In this document: positions 1 to 8,386 of the stretch, piece after piece
Position numbering within the stretch: position 1 is the first letter of the stretch
Layout of the letters: each line of letters begins with the position of its first letter
NCBI GenBank assembly: GCA_039680785.1
Contig: JBDKSF010000025.1
Coordinates: 1 to 64,000, forward strand
Origin: Candidatus Cloacimonas sp.
GTDB taxonomy: Bacteria > Cloacimonadota > Cloacimonadia > Cloacimonadales > Cloacimonadaceae
Reading direction: 5' to 3'
Length of the DNA: 64,000 nucleotides
The notes under the pieces: generated by a model
The model's database searches: none
Told to the model about the DNA's origin: nothing
What the model saw: the letters and a program-made list of their open reading frames with translations, nothing else
Made by a program: the position numbers and the translations under genes

Positions 1-135
1 GATATTAACCAGGCGGCAAAATACAGGAGGGTTGACGTCCTCGTCAACCACAACAAATAAACTTTCAAGCTATCATAAAATAAGGCGGAAACTTGATAAC
101 TCAGCTGTAAGGGGAACGACGGGGACGCCGTTCTT
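1..135 (+). repeat. Composite two-hairpin intergenic repeat, copy 1
   Basis: This stretch matches the dispersed element also found near 31.3 and 63.1 kb and, inverted, at 15.8-16.9 kb. Hairpin 1 (30-49) has a perfect 8-bp stem, GGTTGACG with CGTCAACC, around a TCCT loop. Hairpin 2 (114-133) has the stem GAACGACG with CGCCGTTC (one mismatch) around GGGA. An ACAACAAATAAACT segment and a GGCGGAAAC segment lie between them, as in the other copies. A 70-codon open frame crosses the element, but it follows the repeat and shows no protein character. Confidence 0.75.
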
Positions 136-144
136 GGTACAGGC

Positions 145-372
145 GGACGCTGTTCCGCCTTATTTATTCAGCGCTACAGCGAGGGCCGGTACTCTCACAG
201 ATGACACAGATTTAGTTTTTAGAAACGAGGATTTTGATGCGTAGATTGAGGACGCTGTTCCGCCTTATTTATTCGGCGCTACAGCGAGCGCCGGTACTCT
301 CACAGATTACGCAGATTTAGTTTTTAGAAACGGGGATTTTGATGTGTAGATTGAGGACGCTGTTCCTCCGCA
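145..372. repeat. 105-bp tandem repeat, about 2.1 copies
   Basis: Units begin at 145, 250 and 355 (the last one partial) with GGACGCTGTTCC. Each contains a short hairpin (GGCGCTACAGCGAGCGCC-like), a CTCTCACAGAT motif shared with the composite hairpin repeats, and a TTTAGTTTTTAGAAACG block. The first unit is preceded by AGGCGGA, which pairs with TCCGCCT to form a hairpin at 142-160. No gene is evident. Confidence 0.75.
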
Positions 373-490
373 AACATAATAATTAAAAGTATGCGGAGCT
401 TCAGCGAGCTCCGGCTACACAAAATGCAGAGCTCCGGCTACACAATAACTTATGACTTTTATAATCTATCAATCTTACGATGTTTACCCT

Positions 491-592
491 GGGTTTCACT
501 TTTTCACTTTTCCACTTTTCCACCTTCCACTTTTCCACCTTTCCACTTTTCCACCTTTCCACTTTTCCACTTTTCCACTTTTCCACTTTCCA
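491..592. repeat. Pyrimidine-rich minisatellite (TTTTCCAC/TTTCCACC), array 1
   Basis: About 100 bp of imperfect 5-10 bp units built from CTTTTCCAC and CCTTTCCAC lie on the plus strand. The array is introduced by CCTGGGTTTCAC, the same leader that precedes the array at 8158. It lies beyond the 3' end of the minus-strand SNF2 gene. Reading frames across it give low-complexity Phe/His/Pro/Ser strings that are not credible proteins. Confidence 0.85.
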
Positions 593-631
593 ACAAAAAG
601 ATAACTCACTGAACCTGTAGTTTCACAATCA

Positions 632-3600
632 TTATTCAGAATAGCTGAAAAGCGATTTTATATCTTCCTTGGTCATTGTCTTCAGCACATTTTGTCCGCC
701 TTCAATAACGGTATCAAAAAGTTCGCGTTTACTTTCCTGCAGTTGCAAAATCTTTTCTTCCACAGTGCCTTTGGTGATCAAACGAAAGACCTGAACTTTT
801 TGGGTTTGGCCAATTCTATGAGTTCTATCGATTGCTTGATTTTCCACCATTGGATTCCACCAAGGGTCATATAAAATAACTGTATCGGCGGCGGTTAAAT
901 TTAGCCCTGTTCCTCCCGTTTTTAAGGAAATTAAGAAAAGCTTGATATCGGGATTGGTCTCAAAGCGTTTTACGGGAGTGACTCTATCTTTGGTTTGTCC
1001 ATCCAGATAACAATAGGATAAAGAATTGGCATCAAAAACTTTACGAATAATGGTTAGCATTTGGACAAACTGACTGAAAACCAAGACCTTATGTCCTGCA
1101 GATGTTGCTTCGATAGCCAATTCCAAAAGTTGTTCCAATTTGGAAGATGCCTCCAGTTCTGGCAGTATGTCGCTATTGGCAAGATGGGGGTGATTACATA
1201 CTTGGCGCAGTTTTGTAAGTGCCGCTAAAATATGAAGATAATTTGGCATTGCATTGCCTTCGGGCAGAAGCTTTTTATGCACCATATCCAAGATTTGCAA
1301 GTAAAGTTTTTCTTGGAGAGGATTTAGTTTGCACCATGAAATTTGTTCTTGTTTATCGGGAAGTTCAAGCAGGACATCTTTTTTCACTCTTCTCAGTAAA
1401 AAAGGAGCAGCCATCCTTTGCAAAGAAAGGCGAGCATTATTTTCTCCTTCAGCGGGAAGGAAGTTTTGTTTAAATTTGTTTAGTGTTCCCAAATAGCCAG
1501 GGTTTAAAAAATCAAAGATAGACCAAAGTTCGGTTAAATTATTCTCAATGGGGGTTCCAGTTAAAGCCAAGCGGTGTTTGCTGTTCAGTTTTTTTATGGC
1601 GAAAGTGCGCTGGGCGGATACATTCTTGATGTTTTGTGCCTCATCCAGAACAATCCATTCAAAGTCCAAATTTTTCAGATAGGCAATATCTCCCAAAACC
1701 ATAGAATAACTCATAATAAAGAGCCGAACATTCGGATTGGAAAGAATTTCAATGCGGGTATTCTTGTTACCTTCTACAATAGTATAAGGGATATTTGTGT
1801 GAAATTTGTCAATTTCGGCAGCCCAGTTGTAAAGTAATGTTTTAGGGCAAATTACCAGTGATATCTGTCCCGTTGTTGTAGAAATGATGGCAGAAAGTGC
1901 TTGAATGGTTTTTCCCAGACCCATTTCATCGGCAAGAATACCATTTAAGTGATAATGCGCCAACATTTTAATCCAGGCAACCCCGCCTTTTTGATAGCCA
2001 CGCAAAACGGTCTGAAGATAAAGAGGCAAGGATTCAATGCTTTCTAAGCGTCTTTTGATTAAGGCATCATAAAGACCTTCCAACCATTCATCTCCCTGCA
2101 TTCTAAATGCCGGATTTGCTTCCCGCAAGCGTAAATAATAGGGTAGATTCATCAGGCGGGAACGATATACTTGATCTGCTTTTTGTTCACTGCGAGAAAT
2201 GAGTTCTTCCACTTCATAAAAGACCTGCGGATTGCTGATAAAGATAAGGTGTCCATCAGCCGTATGTAAAAATTCTTCTTTGCTGCGGAAGAAATGTTTA
2301 AGTTCGTCATAAGTAAAACTAAGATCCCGATAATGATAGCGAACTTCATAAGTAAACCAATCAATATCAATATCTTTGCGAGCTATAATTTCCACCTGTA
2401 GAGGAATTTTGGCAATGAAATAATCTTGTAACTCCGGCTCAATTTGAATATCCCAGTCCTCGTCACTAAGGTTAAAAAGGGCGGATTTTAATTGGGCAAT
2501 TCTTTCTTCTCCGCTGAAAACCAGTTCCGCAAATTGTTCCAAACGGTTCATTTCGGGTTCAGGGAGTTTTGTTAGCAATTCCTTGGTTTTGGCAAAAAGG
2601 TCATAAGTAAGATGAAACCAGGCATCTCCTTCATTACCCTCAGAAGTATAATGGGAATGAACCAAGGGTTTTTGAAAACGAAGAACCGAAAGCGGTATTT
2701 CTCTTTCCCTGGAAAATACCAAAGTGCCGCCAACCAATATTTTATCACCCAATTTTTTGATATGTAAACGCTTCAGGGGTTTTTCATCTATGATCTCCGG
2801 CAGGATAATGCTTTCGTCAAAATCAAGATAAATACCCTGCTCACTAAGTTCGCGATGAACGATGCAACGGAAATAAATCAAATCTCGGGCAGAGAGAATT
2901 TCGCCGCTGCTAAAAATATTATCGATCAAATTATGCCGAAACGGAAGATTTACGTTGTAAACCCGGTTGCGAAAAAACAACCACACAGGGTATCCTGCAA
3001 ACCAGGCAGAAAGTTCATCTACAATTACTGCTTTTAAAGCATAATTCTTAGTTCCAGCTGGCTCAATTCTTAAAGATAGGGGATAGGGCTGGGGCTGAAA
3101 AATTAGCTCCTCGCCGGTTTCTTTGATAATAAAATGCGTGTGACAATTTTGCATAATCAATAGGGCTTCGGCAAAGTCATTTTTATAGATAGACCAGAAT
3201 TTGTTTTTTTGACTGTAAGCAGCTCTATTTTTATTTAAATGGCAGAAAAGATGTCTGTCTTCATCTGAAAAAGCGCCTAAATTGGCAAGATAATATTCTG
3301 CTTGTTTTAATTGTGCTTCATCCAGTTCATTGTTTTTATACAAATTTCCGATTAAAACAGGGTCCAAAGGATCAAAAGCATTATGATAAAAACGAATTTT
3401 ATCGGTCTCCGGATTATAAATGCCTTCTACATATATTTTGGCATTACGGGCGATATTTAGCCATAATTCATTGCCAGCCAAAGCAGTTCCATCACAGGTC
3501 TCAATTGTGTCCTCCTCAAAAATACGCGTGCTTAAATAAAGATAAGCATAGCGTAAAATGGAAAGATAATGACGACAGGAATCATAAGTTCCACATTCAG

Positions 3601-3829
3601 AACAAGTATGCGCAACAATCAGTTCGGTTTCGGGGTTAAAAACAATATCTACAAATTCGGCAAAATACTCCTTTTTATCAGGAGCAGGAAAAAAGCGAAT
3701 TTGATAGTTTCCATCTTCATTGCGGGTTTTCCAAAACCATAAATCATCTTTTTCCAAAACAATGATTGCTTGATTGAAATACCAGCTATCAGATTGGCTA
3801 TGATAATCCTTGGCAAAGAGGCGAGCCAT
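632..3829 (-). CDS. SNF2/SWI2-family DEAD-like helicase with N-terminal SWIM-type zinc finger
   Basis: The 1065-residue product is a dsDNA-translocating ATPase of the SNF2/RapA type. An N-terminal SWIM-like zinc motif (CSEC then CRH, about residues 74-86) is followed by a long poorly conserved region. The helicase core begins near residue 600: Walker A DEMGLGKT (about 633), DEAQ Walker B (about 727), TGTP (about 755), and QAIDRTHRIGQ motif VI (about 1000). The SWIM spacing C-x2-C departs slightly from the canonical CxC. The ATG at 3829 has AAAGGA about 11 nt upstream. The gene stands alone; no DISARM or other defence partner is next to it. The family acts in chromatin/nucleoid remodelling or transcription recycling, but the exact role in bacteria with SWIM-SNF2 proteins is not settled. 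Confidence 0.93.
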   Translation of the reverse strand: MARLFAKDYHSQSDSWYFNQAIIVLEKDDLWFWKTRNEDGNYQIRFFPAPDKKEYFAEFVDIVFNPETELIVAHTCSECGTYDSCRHYLSILRYAYLYLSTRIFEEDTIETCDGTALAGNELWLNIARNAKIYVEGIYNPETDKIRFYHNAFDPLDPVLIGNLYKNNELDEAQLKQAEYYLANLGAFSDEDRHLFCHLNKNRAAYSQKNKFWSIYKNDFAEALLIMQNCHTHFIIKETGEELIFQPQPYPLSLRIEPAGTKNYALKAVIVDELSAWFAGYPVWLFFRNRVYNVNLPFRHNLIDNIFSSGEILSARDLIYFRCIVHRELSEQGIYLDFDESIILPEIIDEKPLKRLHIKKLGDKILVGGTLVFSREREIPLSVLRFQKPLVHSHYTSEGNEGDAWFHLTYDLFAKTKELLTKLPEPEMNRLEQFAELVFSGEERIAQLKSALFNLSDEDWDIQIEPELQDYFIAKIPLQVEIIARKDIDIDWFTYEVRYHYRDLSFTYDELKHFFRSKEEFLHTADGHLIFISNPQVFYEVEELISRSEQKADQVYRSRLMNLPYYLRLREANPAFRMQGDEWLEGLYDALIKRRLESIESLPLYLQTVLRGYQKGGVAWIKMLAHYHLNGILADEMGLGKTIQALSAIISTTTGQISLVICPKTLLYNWAAEIDKFHTNIPYTIVEGNKNTRIEILSNPNVRLFIMSYSMVLGDIAYLKNLDFEWIVLDEAQNIKNVSAQRTFAIKKLNSKHRLALTGTPIENNLTELWSIFDFLNPGYLGTLNKFKQNFLPAEGENNARLSLQRMAAPFLLRRVKKDVLLELPDKQEQISWCKLNPLQEKLYLQILDMVHKKLLPEGNAMPNYLHILAALTKLRQVCNHPHLANSDILPELEASSKLEQLLELAIEATSAGHKVLVFSQFVQMLTIIRKVFDANSLSYCYLDGQTKDRVTPVKRFETNPDIKLFLISLKTGGTGLNLTAADTVILYDPWWNPMVENQAIDRTHRIGQTQKVQVFRLITKGTVEEKILQLQESKRELFDTVIEGGQNVLKTMTKEDIKSLFSYSE

Positions 3830-4208
3830 CTATTGTATAGTCCTTTTATAGTTAATCGGTTCATTTAGATAAAAGAGAGTAAATCTGTCAATTGAAAAAG
3901 CTGTAAATAGGGCTGAAGTTTGCCAAAGATGGGTTTTTAAAGGAAGATAGGCAGTTGCATCAGTTTCTTGTTTGCTGAGTTATGGAGTTCCTATATTACC
4001 TTTTAGCAACTTCCTAAATATTTTTGATTATGGAAAAAGGAATCAACTCTTCCGAACTTCCATAAATTTGATTTGACAAAAAAAAGCATTATCAGAAAAG
4101 GGCTTATATAACAAAATCACATTGGACTATATTTGCAATGCCATATTACAGCTGATTCAAGGCAAGCGAAGTTCAAAATAAATTATCTGATATATAGTGA
4201 GGAAGTAA
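3830..4208. other. Divergent intergenic region, helicase to carboxyltransferase operon
   Basis: This 379-bp AT-rich spacer must hold the promoters of two divergent genes. TTGACA occurs at the start of an A-run near 4075 on the plus strand, but no -10 hexamer stands at a convincing distance. TATATTTG near 4128, resembling the Bacteroidetes-type -7 box, is another weak candidate. No gene, strong hairpin or repeat was seen. Confidence 0.4.
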
Positions 4209-5762
4209 ATGCAATCAACCAAAGAAGCAATCCAGAAATTACTGGAAAAAGAAGAAAAAATTCTCCAAATGGGTGGCGAAAAGGCAGTTGCCAAGCAAAA
4301 ACAAGGCGGAAAATTAACAGCCAGGGAACGCATAAACTTGCTTTTTGATGAAGGCACTTTTCGGGAACTGGATATGTTTGTTGCACACCGTTGTGACAAT
4401 TTTGGTATGGAAAAAATTGAAATCCCTTCCGACGGAGTTATAACTGGTCACGGTTTAGTTGATGGTCGTCCGGTTTTTGCCTTCAGTCAAGATTTTACTT
4501 CTCGCGGGGGTTCTTTGGGCGAAATGCATGCTGCCAAAATTTGTAAAGTTATGGATATGGCATTAAAAAGTGGAGTCCCTTTAGTGGGTATTCAGGACTC
4601 TGGTGGAGCCCGTATTCAAGAAGGAGTTGATGCTCTAAAAGGTTATGGAGATATCTTTTTCCGTAATTCGCGTGCCAGTGGTGTAATTCCTCAATTAACG
4701 GCAATTATGGGTCCCTGTGCAGGGGGAGCCGTTTATTCTCCTGCAATGACGGACTTTGTGTTTATGGTGAAAAATACCAGCTTTATGTTCATTACCGGTC
4801 CTGATGTAATTCGAACTGTAACTGGCGAAGATACAAATCAGGAAGATTTGGGGGGTGCAATGGCTCACAACAGCAAAAGTGGAAATGCCCATTTTGCGTG
4901 TGAAAGCGATGCCGATGCCATTGAACAGATAAAAGTGCTGCTGTCCTATTTGCCTTCTAATAATATGGAAGAGCCACCCCGGATAAAAACAAATGATGAT
5001 CCCTGGCGTTTGTGCCTGGAGCTGGATTCCATTATTCCAGACGATCCTAAAATGAGTTATGATATGCGAGATGTGATTCATAGCGTAGTTGATGATGGCA
5101 TCTTTTTTGAGCCCCACTATTATTATGCCCAAAATGTGATTATTGGTTTTAGTCATTTAAATGGAAGGACAATTGGCATCATAGCCAGTCAGCCAGCTTT
5201 TTTAGCCGGTTGTTTGGATATTGACGCTTCCGATAAATCAACGCGTTTTGTGCGGTTTTGTGATGCTTTCAATATTCCGTTAATCACTTTTGTGGATGTG
5301 CCAGGTTACCTTCCGGGAACGCATCAAGAATGGAATGGCATTATTCGTCACGGAGCCAAGCTTTTATGGTGTTATTCCGAAGCTACGGTTCCTAAATTGA
5401 CAGTGGTTACCAGAAAAGACTATGGGGGAAGCTATATAGCTATGAGTAGCAGACATTTAGGGGCAGATATGGTTTTTGCTTGGCCCACTGCTGAAATTGC
5501 CGTTATGGGCGCTCAAGGTGCAGCAAATATTATTTTCCGGAAAGAAATCGCTTCTGCTGAAGATCAAGAAGCCAAAAGGCAGGAAATGATCAAGATTTAT
5601 GAAGAGCAGTTCAACAATCCTTATGTTGCTGCTTCGCGTGGTTATGTGGATGCGGTCATCGTTCCTTCGGAAACTCGTAAACGCTTAATAGACGCTTTGG
5701 AAATACTTTGCACCAAGAGTGAAAGTTTGCCTCCCAAAAAGCATGGTAACATTCCTCTCTAA
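4209..5762 (+). CDS. mmdA: Acyl-CoA carboxyltransferase subunit (methylmalonyl-CoA decarboxylase/transcarboxylase 12S type)
   Basis: The 517-residue protein belongs to the PccB/MmdA carboxyltransferase family, which moves CO2 between biotin and propionyl-/methylmalonyl-CoA. Two crotonase-like halves are visible. The N-terminal half has DSGGARIQEG and GPCAGGAVYSPA, forming the acyl-CoA oxyanion hole. The C-terminal half has DVPGYLPG, HGAKLLW, YGGSYIAM and MGAQGAANI. The KHGN ending is typical of the 12S/MmdA branch. The start is an ATG with GAGGAA upstream. It is the first gene of a three-gene operon with a small subunit and a pyruvate-carboxyltransferase/biotin fusion protein. That makes a methylmalonyl-CoA:pyruvate transcarboxylase the most likely role. 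A propionyl-CoA carboxylase or sodium-pumping decarboxylase is less likely, because no biotin carboxylase or membrane subunit lies nearby. Confidence 0.93.
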   Translation: MQSTKEAIQKLLEKEEKILQMGGEKAVAKQKQGGKLTARERINLLFDEGTFRELDMFVAHRCDNFGMEKIEIPSDGVITGHGLVDGRPVFAFSQDFTSRGGSLGEMHAAKICKVMDMALKSGVPLVGIQDSGGARIQEGVDALKGYGDIFFRNSRASGVIPQLTAIMGPCAGGAVYSPAMTDFVFMVKNTSFMFITGPDVIRTVTGEDTNQEDLGGAMAHNSKSGNAHFACESDADAIEQIKVLLSYLPSNNMEEPPRIKTNDDPWRLCLELDSIIPDDPKMSYDMRDVIHSVVDDGIFFEPHYYYAQNVIIGFSHLNGRTIGIIASQPAFLAGCLDIDASDKSTRFVRFCDAFNIPLITFVDVPGYLPGTHQEWNGIIRHGAKLLWCYSEATVPKLTVVTRKDYGGSYIAMSSRHLGADMVFAWPTAEIAVMGAQGAANIIFRKEIASAEDQEAKRQEMIKIYEEQFNNPYVAASRGYVDAVIVPSETRKRLIDALEILCTKSESLPPKKHGNIPL

Positions 5763-5783
5763 ACATAACAAGGAAACAGGATT

Positions 5784-5972
5784 ATGAAAGATAAAAAAGA
5801 AATTGCTGCCATTGGAGCAGTTTTAACCCTAATTCAAAGTGAAGAGACATTTGAACAATATAAGGAACCGGTTAGGGGAATTCCCAGCCAACCCTATACT
5901 GCTTATGGCAGACAGTTAACTATGCAATACCGTGATTTAACTCAACGCAGAGTAATTAAAAGAAGCAGATAA
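5784..5972 (+). CDS. Small carboxyltransferase-operon protein (62 aa)
   Basis: This small basic protein is encoded 21 bp after the 12S-type subunit and 12 bp before the biotin-containing subunit. Its start has AAGGAAACAGG upstream. The N-terminus KKEIAAIGAVLTLI resembles the short helix that opens small linker subunits (OadG/MmdD-like C-terminal parts or epsilon-like proteins) of biotin-dependent decarboxylases. There is no membrane segment, so it is not a complete OadG. An assembly or linker role is inferred from position and this weak resemblance. It is probably a real gene, given its tight spacing and ribosome-binding sites on both sides. Confidence 0.7.
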   Translation: MKDKKEIAAIGAVLTLIQSEETFEQYKEPVRGIPSQPYTAYGRQLTMQYRDLTQRRVIKRSR

Positions 5973-5984
5973 AAGGAGATATAA

Positions 5985-7970
5985 ATGGATCAACATAGTT
6001 GCGTAAATATCACTACTATGCATTATGAATCAGACCGTCCGAAAGCGGCAAATCCTGTTAAAGTTCAGGATTTAACTTTTAGGGATGGACATCAGTCACT
6101 TTTTGCTACTCGGGGCAGAACTGAAGATATGCTAAATGTGGCAGAATTGATGGATCAGGTTGGTTTTTATTCTATGGAGGTTTGGGGCGGAGCAACCTTT
6201 GATACGATGCATCGTTATTTGGGAGAAGACCCTTGGGAGCGCATTAGAGTTCTGAAAAAGCATATAACCAAAACTCCCTTTTCTATGTTGCTTAGAGGTC
6301 AAAATCTGGTTGGTTACCAAAATTACGCAGATGATGTAGTGGAAGCATTTGTTCAGCGCTGTTGCGATAATGGCATAGATATTTTCCGGGTGTTTGACGC
6401 TTTAAACGATTTTCGCAATTTCCAAACAGCCGTTAAAATTATAAAAAAGAATAAAAAGCTCTTTGAAGGCGCCATTTGCTATTCCTTAACCGAACAGCGG
6501 ATGGGCGGAGATATTTATAATATTGACTATTATGTTAAAAAAGCTAAGCAGTTGGAAGAAATGGGTGCAGATACAATTTGCATTAAAGATATGGCTGGAA
6601 TTGTTGCACCTTACGATGCTTATGATCTTATAAAAGCACTGAAAGAAAATGTGAAAGTTCCAGTGCATTTGCATACTCACTTCACCTCCGGAATGGGAGA
6701 TTTGGCTTTGCTAAAGGCAATTGAAGCCGGAGTAGATATTATTGATACTTGTGTAGGGCCCTATGCTTATCGAACTTCGCATCCAGCCATTGAGCCATTG
6801 GTGATAACCCTTTTGGGAACTAATCGCGATACCGGTTTTGATATTAAGTTGCTGAATAAAATCGGTAAAGCAATGGAGAAAGATATTCCCAAGTATATGG
6901 AATTTGCAGATACTACCAAGTTCTCCATAATTGATACCGATGTGATTATTCATCAGACCCCGGGAGGAATGCTTTCCAATTTGGTAAATCAGCTAAGGGA
7001 AATGGACGCATTGGATAAATTGGAAGATGTGTTTAAAGAAATTCCTAAAGTGCGAAAAGACCTGGGACAGATTCCTTTAGTTACTCCCACCAGTCAAATT
7101 GTTGGTATCCAGGCAGTTAACAATGCTTTATTTGATACTTATGAAGGTGAATATGCACGCATAACGGAACAAGTGAAAGACCTTTGCTATGGTTTATATG
7201 GAAAAACTACTCTGCCGATCAATCCGGAAGTGCAAAAGAAAGCACTGAAAGGTTATCCTAAAGGTGAAACTCCCATTACCTGCCGTCCGGGAGATGTAAT
7301 TCCCCCCGCGATGGAGAAAGTTCATAAAGAATGTGAGGGCTTGGCTAAAAACATAGACGATGAACTGATTGTTGCCCTCTATAATATTACAGGCAAGAAA
7401 TTCTTACGCATAAAATATGGCTTGGAGCCAATGCCGGAAGAAATGAAACCCAAAACTCTGGAAGATATAAAAAAGGAAGAAGAATTGATTAATAAAGCTA
7501 AAGCTGGAAAACTGATAGAAAAAACCGAACCTAAAGAAAAACCGCAAGATCTGCGTCAATTTGATGTTTATGTTGATGATACTTATTACTTGGTAGAGGT
7601 CTCTGAGAAAGGGGGAGCTCCTAAAATTATAAGTTCGCGTCCTGCAATGCGAAATTCGGACCCGGTTGTTAAACCAGTTAATAACCCTACTCCCCAAGTA
7701 AGAGCTTCAAATCCTGCTCCGGAACATAAATCAGCGCCTGTAGCTTCTATAGAAGGTGGCACCAAAATAACTTCACCGATGCCAGGAATGTTTGTCCGCT
7801 ATGAGAAAAAGATTGGTGACCCTATTAAACAGGGAGAAACAGTTTTAGTTTTGGAAGCAATGAAAATGTATAATAATATTCCCTCTCCAGTTGATGGTGT
7901 GCTGGTTGATGCACCCTTTTCCGGAGGAGCGAATGTTGCTAAAGGGGATGTGTTAGCGGTTGTGAAGTAA
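5985..7970 (+). CDS. Pyruvate/oxaloacetate carboxyltransferase with C-terminal biotinyl domain (transcarboxylase 5S+1.3S fusion)
   Basis: The 661-residue protein combines three parts. Residues about 25-300 are an HMGL-like TIM barrel with the metal-site motifs RDGHQS, KDMAG (the lysine expected to be carbamylated) and HLHTH. Residues about 310-500 are a PYC/OADA conserved domain. After a Pro/Ala-rich linker, residues about 590-661 are a biotinyl-lipoyl domain with EAMKM, Lys627 being the predicted biotinylation site. This is the OadA / pyruvate carboxylase subunit B architecture. Paired with the 12S-type protein upstream, it supplies the pyruvate half-reaction and the biotin carrier of a transcarboxylase. 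The start has AAAGGAGATATAA immediately upstream. No oxaloacetate decarboxylase membrane beta subunit is present here. The gene ends directly against a purine-rich minisatellite. Confidence 0.92.
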   Translation: MDQHSCVNITTMHYESDRPKAANPVKVQDLTFRDGHQSLFATRGRTEDMLNVAELMDQVGFYSMEVWGGATFDTMHRYLGEDPWERIRVLKKHITKTPFSMLLRGQNLVGYQNYADDVVEAFVQRCCDNGIDIFRVFDALNDFRNFQTAVKIIKKNKKLFEGAICYSLTEQRMGGDIYNIDYYVKKAKQLEEMGADTICIKDMAGIVAPYDAYDLIKALKENVKVPVHLHTHFTSGMGDLALLKAIEAGVDIIDTCVGPYAYRTSHPAIEPLVITLLGTNRDTGFDIKLLNKIGKAMEKDIPKYMEFADTTKFSIIDTDVIIHQTPGGMLSNLVNQLREMDALDKLEDVFKEIPKVRKDLGQIPLVTPTSQIVGIQAVNNALFDTYEGEYARITEQVKDLCYGLYGKTTLPINPEVQKKALKGYPKGETPITCRPGDVIPPAMEKVHKECEGLAKNIDDELIVALYNITGKKFLRIKYGLEPMPEEMKPKTLEDIKKEEELINKAKAGKLIEKTEPKEKPQDLRQFDVYVDDTYYLVEVSEKGGAPKIISSRPAMRNSDPVVKPVNNPTPQVRASNPAPEHKSAPVASIEGGTKITSPMPGMFVRYEKKIGDPIKQGETVLVLEAMKMYNNIPSPVDGVLVDAPFSGGANVAKGDVLAVVK

Positions 7971-8006
7971 AAAAAGTGGAAAAGTGGAAAGGTGGAAAAG
8001 TGAAAC
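7971..8006. repeat. Purine-rich minisatellite, inverted array 2
   Basis: AAAAAGTGGAAAAGTGGAAAGG-like units begin one base after the transcarboxylase gene stop and end in GTGAAAC. This is the reverse complement of the arrays at 491 and 8158, including the GTTTCAC leader. It is short, about 35 bp. No terminator hairpin separates it from the gene. Confidence 0.8.
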
Positions 8007-8091
8007 ATAGGAATAAATTGAGTTGCAGTCCTGTTTTATGTTGACAGGGGATAGATGATTCTCTTAAAAAATATAAGAAAAGGCAGATGAG

Positions 8092-8130
8092 ATGTATAAT
8101 TACAAAGATATGCAGGTTTGGCAAGTGATA
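8092..8130 (+). pseudogene. Remnant of a four-helix-bundle (23S rRNA IVS / S23-type) protein gene
   Basis: The frame from ATG 8092 reads MYNYKDMQVWQ, the characteristic opening of the four-helix-bundle S23 family (M.NYKDL.VWQ). After about 12 codons the similarity stops, and the sequence runs into the CCTGGGTTTCAC leader and the pyrimidine minisatellite. It is therefore a truncated relic. The remaining open frame (to 8385) translates only the repeat. Identification rests on this short N-terminal signature. Confidence 0.55.
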
Positions 8131-8157
8131 CTGTCTCATTCTTTACTATGTTCAACC

Positions 8158-8360
8158 TGGGTTTCACTTTTCCACCTTTTCACCTTTCCACCCTTCCACT
8201 TTTTCACCCTTTCACTTTTCCACCCTTTCACCTTTCCACCTTTCCACTTTTTCACCCTTCCACCCTTCCACCTTTCCACTTTTCCACCTTTTCACCTTTC
8301 CACTTTTTCACCTTTCCACTTTTCCACCCTTCCACCCTTCCACCCTTTCACCCTTTCACC
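8158..8360. repeat. Pyrimidine-rich minisatellite, array 3, directly before pyrR
   Basis: About 200 bp consist of imperfect CTTTCCACC, CTTTTCACC and CCCTTCCACC units on the plus strand, preceded by the CTGGGTTTCAC leader. The array ends about 26 bp before the pyrR start codon; only CACACCACTTGTAGTT and the AGGAGG ribosome-binding site intervene. Length variation is likely, and it would change the pyrR leader. Open frames through it are low-complexity and rejected as genes. Confidence 0.9.
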
Positions 8361-8386
8361 CACACCACTTGTAGTTAGGAGGTAAA

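Noticed and set aside
32-244. 70-codon open frame at the window start
   Set aside because: It lies wholly in the composite hairpin and 105-bp repeats, has no ribosome-binding site, and its translation is repeat-derived.
632-3829. SNF2 helicase as part of a defence system such as DISARM
   Set aside because: No methyltransferase, DUF1998 or phospholipase-D partner lies nearby; the neighbour is a metabolic operon.
4695-5156. 153-codon minus-strand frame within the carboxyltransferase gene
   Set aside because: Antisense shadow of a strongly conserved coding sequence; no independent features.
8092-8385. Overlapping 86- and 97-codon frames rich in Phe/His/Pro/Ser before pyrR
   Set aside because: Beyond the first ~12 codons they translate only the pyrimidine minisatellite; two frames stay open because the repeat lacks stop codons.
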